44,066 bases of DNA from Brevibacterium ravenspurgense (GTDB taxonomy: Bacteria; Actinomycetota; Actinomycetes; Actinomycetales; Brevibacteriaceae), in the NCBI RefSeq assembly GCF_001584615.1, contig NZ_LQQC01000006.1, positions 1 through 44,066 on the forward strand, written 5' to 3'. Positions 25,589 through 34,641 of the stretch are shown piece after piece. A program made the position numbers and the translations under genes. Position 1 is the stretch's first letter. Each line of letters starts with the position of its first letter. Under the pieces are notes generated by a model. The model was not told the DNA's origin, made no database searches, and saw only the letters and a list, made by a program, of their open reading frames with translations.

Positions 25589-26830
25589 ATGCCGAACTCA
25601 TCCGCTCGCCGTTTGGCACTCATATCCCTGCACACGTCCCCGGCTGCCCAACCCGGTGCCGGTGATGCCGGGGGACTGAACGTGTACGCCCTCAACGTGG
25701 CCCGGGAAATCGCGGCCGCCGGGCACACCGTCGACATCTTCACAGCGGACCCGCAGCTGCAGAGCGGGGGCCAGCAGGCACCTCGTGAACTGGGTCCCGG
25801 AATCCGTGCCCACCTGTTGGAGACGAGAGCCCAGACAAAAGAGGAACTCGCAGCCGACATCGACATCTTGGCCCGGCAGCTGAGCGAACACCCCGACTAC
25901 CGTGCCGCCGACTGCGTGTGGGCGCACTACTGGATTTCAGCCGACGCAGCCCTGCGCGCGAAGCCGCACAAACCGACCGCAGTGTCGTTCCACACGATGG
26001 CGGCGGTTAAGGAGCGTGACTTCCCGGGGCACAGCGAACCGGCCCAGAGGCTGGAAGCCGAACGGCGGATCGCGCAGACGGCCGACACCATCGTGGCCAA
26101 CACACCGGCGGAAGCCGAAGACGCGCAGGATCTGCTGGGCGCGAAGGCTGACAGAGTGCTCACGGCGCCGCCGGGTGTGCGCGCAGACATCTTCACCCCC
26201 GGCGACCAGGCCGAAGCGCGCAGCCGGGTGGGCGTTGACGCCGACCTGCTGGTTCTGGGTGTCGGCAGGATGCAGCGTGTCAAGGGAACCGATTTGGCGA
26301 TCGAAACCCTCGCATCGCTGCGTGCTCTGCGGCCGGACCTGGCGAGCCGCACGCGCATGGTCCAGCTGGGCGCGGCATCCGGAGGCGCACACGACAGCGT
26401 GTACACCGAACTGGCCGAGAGGCTCGGGGCTGCTGAGGTTCTTGAGATCCGCGAACCCGTGCCGGCTGAGGAACTAGCCGACTGGTACAGGGCGGCTGAC
26501 GTGGTGATCGTGCCGTCGCGCTCGGAGTCCTTCGGCTTTGTCGCCGCCGAAGCGTCAGCCGCCGGCCGCGCGGTTCTCGCCTCGCGCGTGGGCGGGCTGG
26601 AGGTCATCGTCGACAGCGGGGCAACGGGAATTCTGCTGGCTAAGCGGGACCACCGGCTGTGGGCCGAGGAGCTCGCACGGCTGCTCGACGATGCTGGGCT
26701 GCGTGATCGCCTGGGGCGGGCGGCGCACAAGCGCGCACAGAGGTTTACGTGGCAGGCCTGTGCTGAGAAGGTAATGGAAGCACTGACTGTTGCCGGAGCG
26801 GGTGGAAAGCCTGCGGGGAGGAACGAATGA
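25589..26830 (+). CDS. mshA: D-inositol-3-phosphate glycosyltransferase MshA
   Basis: MshA joins UDP-GlcNAc to inositol 3-phosphate, the first step of mycothiol synthesis. The GT-B/GT4 protein of 413 aa shows the acceptor-side loop GDAGGLNVYALNVAREIA, the hinge motif GVGRMQRVKGTDLAIE, and the UDP-binding block PSRSESFGFVAAEASAAG with its E-x7-E pair. The ATG at 25589 fits the family N-terminus (RRLALISLHTSP). The open frame back to 25454 is overlap with the hydrolase gene. Its stop overlaps the ybjN-domain gene (ATGA). Confidence 0.93.
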   Translation: MPNSSARRLALISLHTSPAAQPGAGDAGGLNVYALNVAREIAAAGHTVDIFTADPQLQSGGQQAPRELGPGIRAHLLETRAQTKEELAADIDILARQLSEHPDYRAADCVWAHYWISADAALRAKPHKPTAVSFHTMAAVKERDFPGHSEPAQRLEAERRIAQTADTIVANTPAEAEDAQDLLGAKADRVLTAPPGVRADIFTPGDQAEARSRVGVDADLLVLGVGRMQRVKGTDLAIETLASLRALRPDLASRTRMVQLGAASGGAHDSVYTELAERLGAAEVLEIREPVPAEELADWYRAADVVIVPSRSESFGFVAAEASAAGRAVLASRVGGLEVIVDSGATGILLAKRDHRLWAEELARLLDDAGLRDRLGRAAHKRAQRFTWQACAEKVMEALTVAGAGGKPAGRNE

Positions 26831-27372
26831 CGTCGATCGAAGAAACAGCATCTGCCCTGGTCGCTTGGGCCAAAGACGCGGAGGTCGAATTCGATGTGGT
26901 CGACGTCGGCCACTTGGTCGTCACGCTGCCGGGCGAAAAGAAGCTCAAAACCACCGTGTCGGTCCGCTTCACCCCCACCCGAGTCGACCTGCAGGCGTTC
27001 CTCATGCGCAGGCCCGACGAAAACCATGCCGCGTTCTACAGGTGGATGCTGCGGCGCAACCAGATCCTCCACCTCGTGTCGTTCTTCCTCGACCCGCACG
27101 GAGACGTCTACCTGCGCGCATCGATTCCAGCATCCGCGTGGACGCCCGACATCATCGACCAGGTGATGGGTGAAATCCTCACGGTCTCCGACGGCAGCTT
27201 CAACGACCTTCTGGTCCACGGCTTCCTCACCTCGATGAAGCGCGAATGGGCGTGGAGGATCGCCCGCGGCGAATCCACCCGCAACCTCGAAGCATTCAAA
27301 CACCTGCTGGATACCGACGACAACGAATTCATCGGCACGTTCACCGAAACAGGTGACGAAAACAGCCAGTGA
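26827..27372 (+). CDS. YbjN-domain protein
   Basis: The 181-aa soluble protein fits the YbjN (type III secretion chaperone-like) fold found after mshA in many actinobacteria. It has an N-terminal helix-strand unit, then FTPTRVDLQAFLMRRPDEN, a YRWMLRRNQILHLVSFFLD segment (core YRWMLRRNQ), and PASAWTPDIIDQVMGEIL. The biochemical role is unknown. The ATG overlaps the mshA stop. Between it and gpmA (27373-27485) lies a 12-bp palindrome at 27395-27406 inside a wider imperfect stem, possibly a terminator or regulator site. Confidence 0.85.
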   Translation: MTSIEETASALVAWAKDAEVEFDVVDVGHLVVTLPGEKKLKTTVSVRFTPTRVDLQAFLMRRPDENHAAFYRWMLRRNQILHLVSFFLDPHGDVYLRASIPASAWTPDIIDQVMGEILTVSDGSFNDLLVHGFLTSMKREWAWRIARGESTRNLEAFKHLLDTDDNEFIGTFTETGDENSQ

Positions 27373-27485
27373 GAATGACAGCGACCGCGGCTGATTTCAG
27401 CTGAAACTGACGCTGTCTGAGACTGTCAACGGCGGCCCTGCGGATGATCCCGCCGAGCGAGACCCGCGCATGGAAGAATAGAGAT

Positions 27486-28232
27486 ATGACTTACAACCTC
27501 GTGCTGCTGCGCCACGGCGAAAGCGAATGGAACAAGAAGAACCTCTTCACCGGCTGGGTTGACGTAACCCTCACTGATAAGGGCCGCACCGAAGCCGCCC
27601 GGGCCGGTGAGCTGCTGACAGAAGCGGGACTCGCACCCGATGTCCTGCACACCTCGCGCCTGAAGCGCGCCATCATCACATCGAACTTGGCACTGGAAAC
27701 CGCTGACCGGTCCTGGATCGATGTCAAGCGCTCCTGGCGCCTGAACGAACGCCACTACGGTGCCCTGCAGGGTAAGAACAAAGCCGAAGTGCGCGACGAA
27801 TTCGGTGAAGAGCAGTTCATGACGTGGCGTCGTTCGTTCGACACCCCGCCGCCGGAACTCGACGACAGCTCAGAATGGTCGCAGGCAGGGGAAGCCCGCT
27901 ACGCAAACCTGGGTTCGGCCATTCCGCGGACTGAATGCCTCAAGGACGTCATCAAGCGCCTGCTGCCGTACTGGTACGACTCGATCGTCCCGGACCTTCA
28001 GCTGGGCCGCACGGTTCTGGTCACCGCACACGGCAATTCGCTGCGGGCACTCGTCAAGCACCTCGACGGCATCAGCGACGAAGAGATTGTCGGCCTCAAC
28101 ATCCCCACCGGCATTCCGCTGCACTACGAACTCGACGAAGACTTCAAGCCGGTGACCCCCGGTGGTCGCTACCTCGACCCGGAAGCTGCAGCAGAAGCCG
28201 CCGCTGCGGTCGCAGCCCAGGGCAAGAAGTGA
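27486..28232 (+). CDS. gpmA: 2,3-bisphosphoglycerate-dependent phosphoglycerate mutase
   Basis: The enzyme interconverts 3- and 2-phosphoglycerate in glycolysis. The 248-aa protein has the phospho-histidine motif [10 protein letters not shown] (His10-11 region), [13 protein letters not shown], and [14 protein letters not shown] with the second catalytic His. The ATG at 27486 is preceded by GGAAG, and an upstream ATG-containing extension is not conserved sequence. It is followed by two hairpin terminators and then phoU on the opposite strand, the usual actinobacterial order gpmA / phoU / senX3-regX3. Confidence 0.96.
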   Translation: MTYNLVLLRHGESEWNKKNLFTGWVDVTLTDKGRTEAARAGELLTEAGLAPDVLHTSRLKRAIITSNLALETADRSWIDVKRSWRLNERHYGALQGKNKAEVRDEFGEEQFMTWRRSFDTPPPELDDSSEWSQAGEARYANLGSAIPRTECLKDVIKRLLPYWYDSIVPDLQLGRTVLVTAHGNSLRALVKHLDGISDEEIVGLNIPTGIPLHYELDEDFKPVTPGGRYLDPEAAAEAAAAVAAQGKK

Positions 28233-28239
28233 GCTGAGA

Positions 28240-28309
28240 GCTGAGCTTCGGCGCGCTGAAGCTCAGCATCAACCGCAAAGGCCCGGTGTCCATGTGGACA
28301 CCGGGCCTT
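28240..28309. terminator. two tandem hairpins between gpmA and phoU
   Basis: Stem one pairs 28240-28249 with 28258-28267 (10 bp). Stem two pairs 28278-28291 with 28296-28309 (14 bp, 4-nt loop). They lie between convergent gpmA and phoU and probably end both transcripts. Confidence 0.75.
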
Positions 28310-28345
28310 ATGCGTTCAGCTGTGTGCTGCTGAACCCTGTGCTGC

Positions 28346-29074
28346 TCAGTTTTCGTTCTGCTCAGCGCGGATGTCGGCGATTTCAGCTTCGCGGCGGGCC
28401 GGTTCGGAGTCGTGAAGCGTTGACAGCGTCGGTTCGAACGAACCGGTGAGCAGGTACTCAACGCGGTGTGCCACGTTGACGGCCTGGTCGCCGAAGCGCT
28501 CAAAGTAGCGGGAGATCAGCGTGACATCGGCAATCTGGCTGGGCGAGATTTCGCCGTTAGACAGTTCGCCGATGATGGTGAATACCCGCAGGTGAAGAGT
28601 GTCGAGCTCTTCGTCGATCGCAGCGATCATCGGAACGGCTGCAGTGCCGGGCTCGCTCAGCAGCTGAACAAGAGCATTGCCGATGCGGACCGCGGTCGTG
28701 CCCATGTGGGTGAAGACATCGCGGAACTGCTCGGGCAGAGCCGGTTCGGGGTGGCGGATGCGCACGAGCGAGCCGATGTGGCGGGCGAGGTCGCCCATGC
28801 GCTCGATGGCAACCGACATCTTCAGCGCCGCGATGACGGCGCGCAGATCCGCTGCGACAGGGGCCTGGAGAGCCAGCACTTCTGCTGAACGGCGGTCCAG
28901 GGAAGCCTGCATTCCGTCGATCGAATCGTCAGCGGCGATCACCTGCTGAGCGAGTTCGAGGTTGTTTTCCAAGAGAGCCTGAACTGAGCCCTCCATGGCC
29001 GCGGTGGCCTTTTCGGCCATTTCGACGAGTCCGTCGGCGATGGATTCGAGTTCATTGCGGAAGGCTTCGCGCAC
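28346..29074 (-). CDS. phoU: phosphate signalling protein PhoU
   Basis: PhoU dampens the phosphate-starvation response by linking the Pst transporter to the SenX3-type kinase. The 242-aa protein has two PhoU three-helix repeats (residues ~5-110 and ~115-215). Repeat two has the metal-binding-type motif SRYFERFGDQAVNVAHRV and repeat one its counterpart AIERMGDLARHI. The GTG at 29074 follows AAAGGA at good spacing and matches the family start (REAFRNELESI). An open frame to 29122 is not supported. It is divergent from senX3-regX3. Confidence 0.95.
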   Translation of the reverse strand: MREAFRNELESIADGLVEMAEKATAAMEGSVQALLENNLELAQQVIAADDSIDGMQASLDRRSAEVLALQAPVAADLRAVIAALKMSVAIERMGDLARHIGSLVRIRHPEPALPEQFRDVFTHMGTTAVRIGNALVQLLSEPGTAAVPMIAAIDEELDTLHLRVFTIIGELSNGEISPSQIADVTLISRYFERFGDQAVNVAHRVEYLLTGSFEPTLSTLHDSEPARREAEIADIRAEQNEN

Positions 29075-29236
29075 TCGAGGTCCTTTCCTTGAAGTTCTAC
29101 GTGAGGCACTGTACACCCACACGAATCAAGTTAACGTTTTCAAGCGGGAGTTAAAGGAGCCTGTCACCAATATGAATACCACGGGAAATATCGTCAACTC
29201 CGTCGCTTTCAGATAGAACCCGCGTCACCATCCGTT

Positions 29237-29242
29237 TAGGCT
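29237..29242 (+). promoter_or_regulatory. -10 box of probable leaderless senX3 transcript
   Basis: TAGGCT ends six bases before the senX3 GTG at 29249. In the 174-bp phoU-senX3 gap, AGTTAA occurs at 29129 and 29149. A clear 11-nt-phased PHO box like that at 5595 is not seen. Confidence 0.4.
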
Positions 29243-29248
29243 ATCAGT

Positions 29249-30451
29249 GTGGACGTGTTGATTATTTCGCTCATCACCGGCGGAGTTGGCCTCATTTTGG
29301 GCATCGCCGGGATCCTTGCGTTCCGCATGTCCGAAAGCTCGTGGTCATCCGCATCCCTGCACTCGGATGATGAACTTCCCGACGGCATTGCCGAAGTCCT
29401 TGCCGTTCTGCCCAGCGCGGCCATTGTCATCGACGCCGGTGACGACGTCACGAAGGCATCGCCTGCCGCCTACACGTTTGGTCTTGTGCGCGGTCACGTG
29501 CTGGCCGCCCCGCAGCTGCGCGAAGCCGTTGCAAGGGTGCGTGTGCGCGGTCTGATCGAAGAGATCGACTTTGAAACTCAGCGCGGATCGGATGAAAAGA
29601 GCCGCCGCTATCTGCACGCTCGCGTTGCTCCGCTGGCCGAGGCCTATGTTCTTGTGCTGTGTGACGACCAGACTGAGTCCCACCGCATCAACGCTGTCCG
29701 ACGCGACTTCGTGGCGAATGTTTCGCACGAACTCAAAACACCCATCGGCGCGATTTCCCTCATGGCTGAAGCTGTTACTGACTTTTCGGACGATCCCGAG
29801 GCCGTGCAGCGCTTTGGCGGCAAACTGCAGAAGGAATCTGCTCGTCTGGCGCAGCTTGTCCAGGAGATCATCAATCTTTCCCGCGTACAGGACAACGAAC
29901 AGCTGGAATCAACTGCCCGGGTGGAACTCGACGACGTCGTGCAGGAGGCTGTCGATCGGGCGCGGACGAATGCCGAAGCGAAAGGCATCGAACTGTCAGT
30001 CTCCGGCAGCCCTGGCACCGCTGTGCAGGGTTCGTTTGACCTTCTGGTCAATGCGGTGCGCAATCTGATTGACAATGCGGTCAACTATTCGAATTCCGGC
30101 ACTTCTGTGGGCATCAGCGTGGAGTTTGCGGACGGCGATGCTTCGATCACCGTCACCGACCACGGGATCGGCATTTCCCCAGAAGAATCCGAGCGCATCT
30201 TTGAGCGCTTCTATCGGGTTGATCCGGCGCGTTCGCGCAATACGGGCGGCACCGGACTGGGTCTGTCGATCGTCAAGCACATCGTGGCCACCCATGGCGG
30301 CCGCATCGACGTGTGGAGTCGTCCCGGTGAGGGGTCTACCTTCACCATCATCCTGCCGGCCACGCCGGCTGATAATGTTCGGCTTCTGAAGCCGCCGGAA
30401 AACAAGACCTCGGACGGAATGTCTGTCGAAGGTCACGAGAGAAAGGCATGA
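29249..30451 (+). CDS. senX3: sensor histidine kinase SenX3
   Basis: SenX3 is the membrane kinase that phosphorylates RegX3 when phosphate is scarce. The 400-aa protein has one N-terminal membrane helix (residues ~4-26), a PAS-like domain (~50-140), a dimerisation/H-box with His160 in NVSHELKTPIG, and a catalytic domain with N-box NLIDNAVNYS, G1 DHGIGISPEES and G2 GGTGLGLSIVKH. The GTG at 29249 is used. Another GTG six bases on is possible. The stop is followed after one base by the regX3 start, so the two are one operon. Confidence 0.94.
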   Translation: MDVLIISLITGGVGLILGIAGILAFRMSESSWSSASLHSDDELPDGIAEVLAVLPSAAIVIDAGDDVTKASPAAYTFGLVRGHVLAAPQLREAVARVRVRGLIEEIDFETQRGSDEKSRRYLHARVAPLAEAYVLVLCDDQTESHRINAVRRDFVANVSHELKTPIGAISLMAEAVTDFSDDPEAVQRFGGKLQKESARLAQLVQEIINLSRVQDNEQLESTARVELDDVVQEAVDRARTNAEAKGIELSVSGSPGTAVQGSFDLLVNAVRNLIDNAVNYSNSGTSVGISVEFADGDASITVTDHGIGISPEESERIFERFYRVDPARSRNTGGTGLGLSIVKHIVATHGGRIDVWSRPGEGSTFTIILPATPADNVRLLKPPENKTSDGMSVEGHERKA

Positions 30452-30452
30452 G

Positions 30453-31136
30453 TTGACCAAGATTCTGCTCGTCGAAGACGAAGAGTCGCTGTCGGACCCG
30501 CTGTCCTACCTGCTGGGGCGCGAAGGCTACGACGTTGTTGTGGCTGCTGACGGCAAGAAGGCGGTCGAGGAATTCGAGACCGGCGGGGCAGACCTGGTGC
30601 TTTTGGACCTCATGCTGCCCGGTCTGCCGGGTACTGAAGTCTGCCGCACTATTCGCAGCAAATCGAACGTGCCGATCATCATGCTCACTGCAAAGGACGC
30701 CGAAATCGACAAGGTTGTGGGCCTCGAGCTCGGCGCGGATGACTATGTGACGAAGCCGTATTCTTCGCGCGAACTTCTGGCGCGCATTCGCGCTGTTCTG
30801 CGCCGTGGTTCAGCGTCTGTTGACGATGAATTCGACGACGTTCTCGAAGCAGGCGGTGTGCGCGTGGATGTTGACCGTCACGTGGTCACGGTGCGCGGTG
30901 AGGAAATGCAGCTGCCGCTGAAGGAATTCGAGCTTCTGGAAATGCTGGTTCGCAATGCCGGTCGCGTTATGACGCGCGGTCAGCTGATCGATCGGGTCTG
31001 GGGCTCCGACTACGTGGGAGACACCAAAACCCTCGACGTCCACATCAAGCGTCTGCGCGCCAAGATCGAGGTCAACCCCTCCGAACCCAAGCTGCTGACA
31101 ACACTGCGCGGCCTGGGCTACAAGTTCGAAGACTGA
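30453..31136 (+). CDS. regX3: response regulator RegX3
   Basis: RegX3 is the OmpR-type transcription regulator partnered with SenX3. The 227-aa protein has a receiver domain with Asp52 (VLLDLMLPG), acidic pair Glu8/Asp9 and Lys102-type residue in YVTKPYSSREL. A winged-helix DNA-binding domain follows, with KEFELLEMLVRNAGRV, DTKTLDVHIKRLRAKIE and LRGLGYKFE. The TTG start is unusual, but AAAGG lies six bases before it, and the frame begins exactly at the family N-terminus. The pstS box at 5595-5623 is its most likely target in this window. Confidence 0.95.
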   Translation: MTKILLVEDEESLSDPLSYLLGREGYDVVVAADGKKAVEEFETGGADLVLLDLMLPGLPGTEVCRTIRSKSNVPIIMLTAKDAEIDKVVGLELGADDYVTKPYSSRELLARIRAVLRRGSASVDDEFDDVLEAGGVRVDVDRHVVTVRGEEMQLPLKEFELLEMLVRNAGRVMTRGQLIDRVWGSDYVGDTKTLDVHIKRLRAKIEVNPSEPKLLTTLRGLGYKFED

Positions 31137-31228
31137 GGCTTTGCAATCTGAGCGGCTGCGCCCATTAGGACTGAACTAAGACAGTTGGCTGGGTGAACAA
31201 AGTGCCAACGGGCTGAGACGAAGCCAAA

Positions 31229-31268
31229 GCAGAGGCCCCCGAGTGGAACTCCACTCGGGGGCCTCTGC
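31229..31268 (+). terminator. 18-bp terminator after regX3
   Basis: 31229-31246 pairs perfectly with 31251-31268 (4-nt loop), followed by TTTAG. It ends the senX3-regX3 transcript and marks the left border of the repeat array. Confidence 0.85.
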
Positions 31269-31272
31269 TTTA

Positions 31273-31998
31273 GGCGGTCGCCCACGCTTTAGCAACGGAT
31301 CCACGCTTTAGCAGTGGCTGTTTTCGCGCAGATTCCGGCTATCGGGTGTTTGTGTGCGGCTAACGGGTGTTTTTCTTGCTTAGGGGTGTTTTTGTTGAGG
31401 CGGGGTTTATGCCGGTCTGGTTTGCTCTGGTTGTCGAGGCGGAGGTGGGGAGGGCACCCGCGCCGCCGAGGTGGGGCTTGTGCTGGGACCCGAAATCCAC
31501 CTAGGCATTCCCTTGTGCTGCCTCCTGCGGGCGGTCGCCCACGCTTTAGCAACGGATCCACGCTTTAGCAGTGGCTGTTTTCGCGCAGATTCCGGCTATC
31601 GGGTGTTTGAGTGCGGCTAACGGGTGTTTTTGTTGCTTAGGGGTGTTTTTGCCGAGGCGGAGGTGGGGCTTGTGCCGGTCTGGTTTGCTCTGGTTGCCGA
31701 GGCGGAGGTGGGGCTTGTGCTGGCTGCCGAGGTGGGGCTTGTGCCGGGACCCGAATTCCACTTAGGTATTCCCTTGTGCTGCCTCCTGTGGGCGGTCGCC
31801 CACGCTTTAGCAACGGATCCACGCTTTAGCAGCGGTTGTTTTTGCGCAGATTCCGGCTATCGGGTGTTTGTGTGCGGCTATCGGGTGTTTTTGTTGCTTA
31901 GGGGTGTTTTTGCCGAGGCGGAGGTGGGGAGGGCACCCGCACCGCCGAGGTGGGGCTTGTGCCGGTCTGGTTTGCTCTGGTTGCCGAGGCGGCGCCAC
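31273..31998. repeat. tandem array of three modular ~260-bp direct repeats
   Basis: Near-identical units begin at 31273, 31530 and 31791 (period 257, then 261). The third is truncated around 31998. Each unit opens with GGCGGTCGCCCACG and has CCACGCTTTAGCA twice. It then has three GGGTGTTT boxes (two preceded by CGGCTATC or CGGCTAAC, one by GCTTAGG), and then copies of GCCGAGGCGGAGGTGGGG and GGTCTGGTTTGCTCTGGTTG. Units 1 and 3 share AGGTGGGGAGGGCACCCGC but at different places, so modules have been shuffled. Open frames of up to 198 aa cross it, but they have no ribosome sites and period 257 breaks frame. The array fills the gap between convergent regX3 and the lpqE-like gene. Confidence 0.92.
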
Positions 31999-32002
31999 AT
32001 GC

Positions 32003-32039
32003 AAGAGGTCCCCGAGCGACAATCGCTCGGGGACCTCTT
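32003..32039 (-). terminator. 17-bp terminator of the lpqE-like gene
   Basis: 32003-32019 pairs perfectly with 32023-32039 (3-nt loop). It is downstream of the minus-strand lipoprotein gene and forms the right border of the repeat array. Its stem shares AGAGGYCCCCGAG with the regX3 terminator stem. Confidence 0.8.
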
Positions 32040-32089
32040 CTGTAAGCGTGTGCAAGAACCTGCCCGCTGTGGGAGCAGGCTCACCGGCT

Positions 32090-32623
32090 TCACTGTCCGG
32101 TGGTGCTGTCCGTTGTGGCGTCAGCGCCGGCGGACGGTTCGCTGGTGGGCTCCAGGGTCTTGTAGTACCAGTGGCTGCCGTCGAGGATCTGCGTCTGCAC
32201 GTCTTCGGAGTTGCCGTTGACGGTGACCGTGACGTCGACGAGCGTGCCGGTTTCCTGGTTCAGGCCGGTGACGATGACTTCCTTGTCGCCTTCAGCGTTG
32301 GGGTTCTGCGGGTCCTGCGAGAAAGTGTCCCCAGCTTTGACGGTCTGCTTGACGGTCTTGTCGCCGGCCTCAATCGAGACTTCGGCGGTTTCTTCGCTGT
32401 TGTTGACCAGCGTGTAGAACAGCTGGGCCTTTTCCTGGTCTTCGTCTGAGATGAGCAGGATGCCGCGAACGTCCACACCGTCAATCGAGGTGGCCGCGCC
32501 GTCGCCACCGTTGTAGTGGTACTTGGCGGTCTGCTGAGAAGAGATCAGTGCGGCACAGCCGGTGAGGGGTGCAACCAGGGCTGCTGCGAGCGCGACGGCG
32601 CCGAAGCGGGTCAGCCTTTTCAC
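32090..32623 (-). CDS. LpqE-like lipoprotein
   Basis: The 177-aa protein starts with a lipoprotein signal peptide ([20 protein letters not shown]) and lipobox LTGC, so Cys23 should be lipidated after export. The mature part is beta-rich and reads like a copper-chaperone/LpqE-type domain ([20 protein letters not shown], then [17 protein letters not shown]), ending in a Ser/Thr/Pro-rich tail. The GTG start has AGGAG upstream. In mycobacteria lpqE is likewise divergent from carD, which supports the name. The function is not established. Confidence 0.82.
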   Translation of the reverse strand: MKRLTRFGAVALAAALVAPLTGCAALISSQQTAKYHYNGGDGAATSIDGVDVRGILLISDEDQEKAQLFYTLVNNSEETAEVSIEAGDKTVKQTVKAGDTFSQDPQNPNAEGDKEVIVTGLNQETGTLVDVTVTVNGNSEDVQTQILDGSHWYYKTLEPTSEPSAGADATTDSTTGQ

Positions 32624-32805
32624 GATTAAAGCTCCTAGAAGAAGAAATGCTAAGCCTCTGACCGCATCGTACCTGTTTTTGTCAACGGTCCGAAACTCGG
32701 GTCACAGGATTCAGTATGGAATCTCCCATGGTCCTCTGAAAGTGCCAGTAGAGCGCTATATCACACTGTGGACCGCTGTCGCCCAATTTGCGGAAAGTGT
32801 CGTGG

Positions 32806-32811
32806 TAAGAT
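32806..32811 (+). promoter_or_regulatory. probable -10 box of carD
   Basis: TAAGAT lies 26 bases before the carD ATG. No convincing -35 is seen at 16-18 bp. The rest of the 214-bp lpqE-carD divergent gap shows no further element I can support. Confidence 0.4.
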
Positions 32812-32837
32812 GGGTCACCGAAAGGGGACTAAAGAGT

Positions 32838-33320
32838 ATGAGTTTTCAGGTTGGAGACACCGTCGTCTACCCGCACCACGGTGCAGCCACTGTTCAAGAA
32901 GTGAACACCCGCAAGATCAAGGGTGAAGAGACCGTCTTCCTCAAGCTTGAGGTTTCGCACGGCGATCTGACAATCGAAGTCCCTGCTGAGAACTGCGACC
33001 TCGTCGGTGTTCGCGACGTCGTCAACGCAGAGGGTCTGGAAAAGGTCTTCGAAGTTCTTCGCGCTGAAGTGGCCGAAGAGCCCACTAACTGGTCGCGCCG
33101 TTACAAGGCCAATCTCGAAAAGTTCCAGTCCGGCGACGTCATCAAGGTTGCCGAAGTTGTTCGCGACCTGTGGCGCCGCGAACAGGACCGCGGACTTTCC
33201 ACTGGTGAAAAGCGCATGCTTGCCAAAGCACGTCAGGTTCTGGTTTCTGAACTGGCTCTGGCCAAGGAAAAGGAAGAGGACGAAGCCGAAGCAATGCTTG
33301 ACGAGGTTCTCGCTTCCTGA
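32838..33320 (+). CDS. carD: transcription factor CarD
   Basis: CarD binds the RNA polymerase beta subunit and stabilises open complexes at rRNA and other promoters. The 160-aa protein has the normal length. An N-terminal Tudor-like RNAP-interaction domain ([17 protein letters not shown], then [18 protein letters not shown]) is followed by a helical DNA-contacting domain with [17 protein letters not shown] and RRE...[15 protein letters not shown]. The family tryptophan that contacts the -10 upstream edge is the one in [10 protein letters not shown]. The gene heads carD-ispD-ispF. Confidence 0.96.
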   Translation: MSFQVGDTVVYPHHGAATVQEVNTRKIKGEETVFLKLEVSHGDLTIEVPAENCDLVGVRDVVNAEGLEKVFEVLRAEVAEEPTNWSRRYKANLEKFQSGDVIKVAEVVRDLWRREQDRGLSTGEKRMLAKARQVLVSELALAKEKEEDEAEAMLDEVLAS

Positions 33321-33335
33321 TTTCTGTCACACGGT

Positions 33336-33361
33336 CCGCGCTCAGACTGTCCTGAGCGCGG
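33336..33361 (+). terminator. carD terminator hairpin
   Basis: A 10-bp stem (33336-33345 with 33352-33361) with a 6-nt loop is followed by GCTTTGTG, 15 nt past the carD stop. Confidence 0.7.
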
Positions 33362-33438
33362 GCTTTGTGCTTCTGTGCCGGCTGTTTCCCCGGGCTGGCG
33401 TCGCCACCGCCAGCAGCCGCCATGTCGCTGCCGCCGGC

Positions 33439-33444
33439 TACCAT
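33439..33444 (+). promoter_or_regulatory. -10 box of probable leaderless ispD transcript
   Basis: TACCAT ends seven bases before the ispD GTG at 33452. With the carD terminator upstream, this gives ispD-ispF its own promoter. Confidence 0.45.
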
Positions 33445-33451
33445 TGCTGTC

Positions 33452-34165
33452 GTGGAGACAGCTCTCATCATTCCCGCCGCCGGGTCCGGTACGCGCTTGG
33501 GCGCTGACCGTCCGAAGGCCTTCGTTGAACTGGCAGGCCGCACGCTCTTGGCGTGGTCCCTGCGCTCTGGTCTGCGTGCCGGCTGCGGGCTCACCGTTAT
33601 TGCCGCACCCGCGGACTTGCTGGAAGAAGCGCGCGCCATCGCAGACGCCGAATGTGACTCGCTCAAAGTTCCACGCAGCCTGGTTGCGGTCGTTGAAGGC
33701 GGTGCTGAGCGCACAGATTCCGTCGCTGCCGCACTGGAACTGCTCGAAACCGCCAACCCAAGCTTTGTCCTTGTGCACGATGCAGCTCGCGCGCTCACCC
33801 CAAACGAGGTCTTCATCCGCGTGATCGATGCTCTGCGCGCCGGCGAGCGCAATGTTGTGCCGACCCTCCCGGTAGCCGACACCATCAGGACAGTGGCGGG
33901 CAGCACCTCGTCAGTCGAGGACCTTGCGACTCCCGTCGACCGTTCCCAGCTGAGGCGAGTCCAGACCCCGCAGGGGTTCCGCACGGAAGACCTGCGCGCG
34001 GCTCACCGGCACGCTCGCCAGACCGGTCTTTCGGCAACTGACGATGCGGGGCTCCTGGAAGCCATCGGCATTCCCGCCAGGGGAGTGCCGGGGGCAGAAG
34101 CGGCACACAAAATCACGTACCCCGAAGATCTGCGCACAGCGCGCGCTCGACTGCAAGGAGAATGA
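33452..34165 (+). CDS. ispD: 2-C-methyl-D-erythritol 4-phosphate cytidylyltransferase
   Basis: IspD couples CTP to MEP in the non-mevalonate isoprenoid pathway. The 237-aa protein has the nucleotide-binding loop [19 protein letters not shown] with its Arg/Lys pair. Further motifs are the [13 protein letters not shown] segment, [16 protein letters not shown] with the metal Asp, and RVQTPQGFR. The GTG at 33452 starts the fold directly. An ATG at 33422 would add ten residues and is less likely. The stop lies three bases before the ispF start. Confidence 0.94.
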   Translation: METALIIPAAGSGTRLGADRPKAFVELAGRTLLAWSLRSGLRAGCGLTVIAAPADLLEEARAIADAECDSLKVPRSLVAVVEGGAERTDSVAAALELLETANPSFVLVHDAARALTPNEVFIRVIDALRAGERNVVPTLPVADTIRTVAGSTSSVEDLATPVDRSQLRRVQTPQGFRTEDLRAAHRHARQTGLSATDDAGLLEAIGIPARGVPGAEAAHKITYPEDLRTARARLQGE

Positions 34166-34167
34166 CA

Positions 34168-34641
34168 ATGCGGGTGGGAATCGGCTTTGACACCCACGCT
34201 TTTTCGGACGACCCACAGCGGCGCCTGTGGTTGGCGGGCTTGCTGTGGGAAGACGCCGGGCCGGGCCTGGAGGGGCACTCGGATTCCGATGCGGTTGCTC
34301 ACGCCTGCTGTGACGCTCTGTTCTCGGCCGCCGGCATCGGCGACCTGGGCGCGCACTTCGGTGTTGACCGCCCGGAACTTGCCGGAGCATCCGGTGCTGA
34401 ACTGCTGAAAGAAGCCGCCCGCCTGGTGCGCGAAGCCGGTTTTTCCATTGGCAACATCGCGGTGCAGGCCGTGTGTACTCGCCCCAAAATAGGCACCCGC
34501 CGGGCCGAAGCCCAGCGGGTGCTGAGTGTTGCCGCCGGAGCGCCGGTCGCGGTGTCCGGCACGACGTCTGACGGTTTGGGCTTCACCGGTCGAGGTGAAG
34601 GAGTCGCCGCTGTGGCGACCGCCCTGGTTTACCAGGCGTGA
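34168..34641 (+). CDS. ispF: 2-C-methyl-D-erythritol 2,4-cyclodiphosphate synthase
   Basis: IspF forms MEcPP, two steps after IspD. The 157-aa protein has the zinc-site motif GIGFDTHAF (Asp and His ligands), [20 protein letters not shown] with a further His ligand, the GDLGAHFG loop and the C-terminal [14 protein letters not shown]. The ATG at 34168 is chosen over 34162 because AAGGAG ends seven bases before it but only one before the other. The last codons overlap the end of the convergent permease gene by 13 bp. Confidence 0.95.
   Translation: MRVGIGFDTHAFSDDPQRRLWLAGLLWEDAGPGLEGHSDSDAVAHACCDALFSAAGIGDLGAHFGVDRPELAGASGAELLKEAARLVREAGFSIGNIAVQAVCTRPKIGTRRAEAQRVLSVAAGAPVAVSGTTSDGLGFTGRGEGVAAVATALVYQA

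Noticed and set aside
25927..27303. Minus-strand open frame of 458 codons opposite mshA/ybjN
   Set aside because: Mirror of two well-supported genes; low-complexity Ser/Arg content typical of antisense frames.
29075..29248. A second PHO box between phoU and senX3
   Set aside because: AGTTAA occurs twice but 20 bp apart and without GTTCACC cores in 11-nt phase; too weak to call.
31273..31998. Possible CRISPR array
   Set aside because: Repeat period is ~260 bp with shuffled sub-modules; there are no short identical repeats separated by unique spacers and no cas genes.
31314..32220. Several open frames in the repeat array, up to 198 codons
   Set aside because: They translate the repeats, have no ribosome sites, differ between units, and the 257-bp period breaks the frame.
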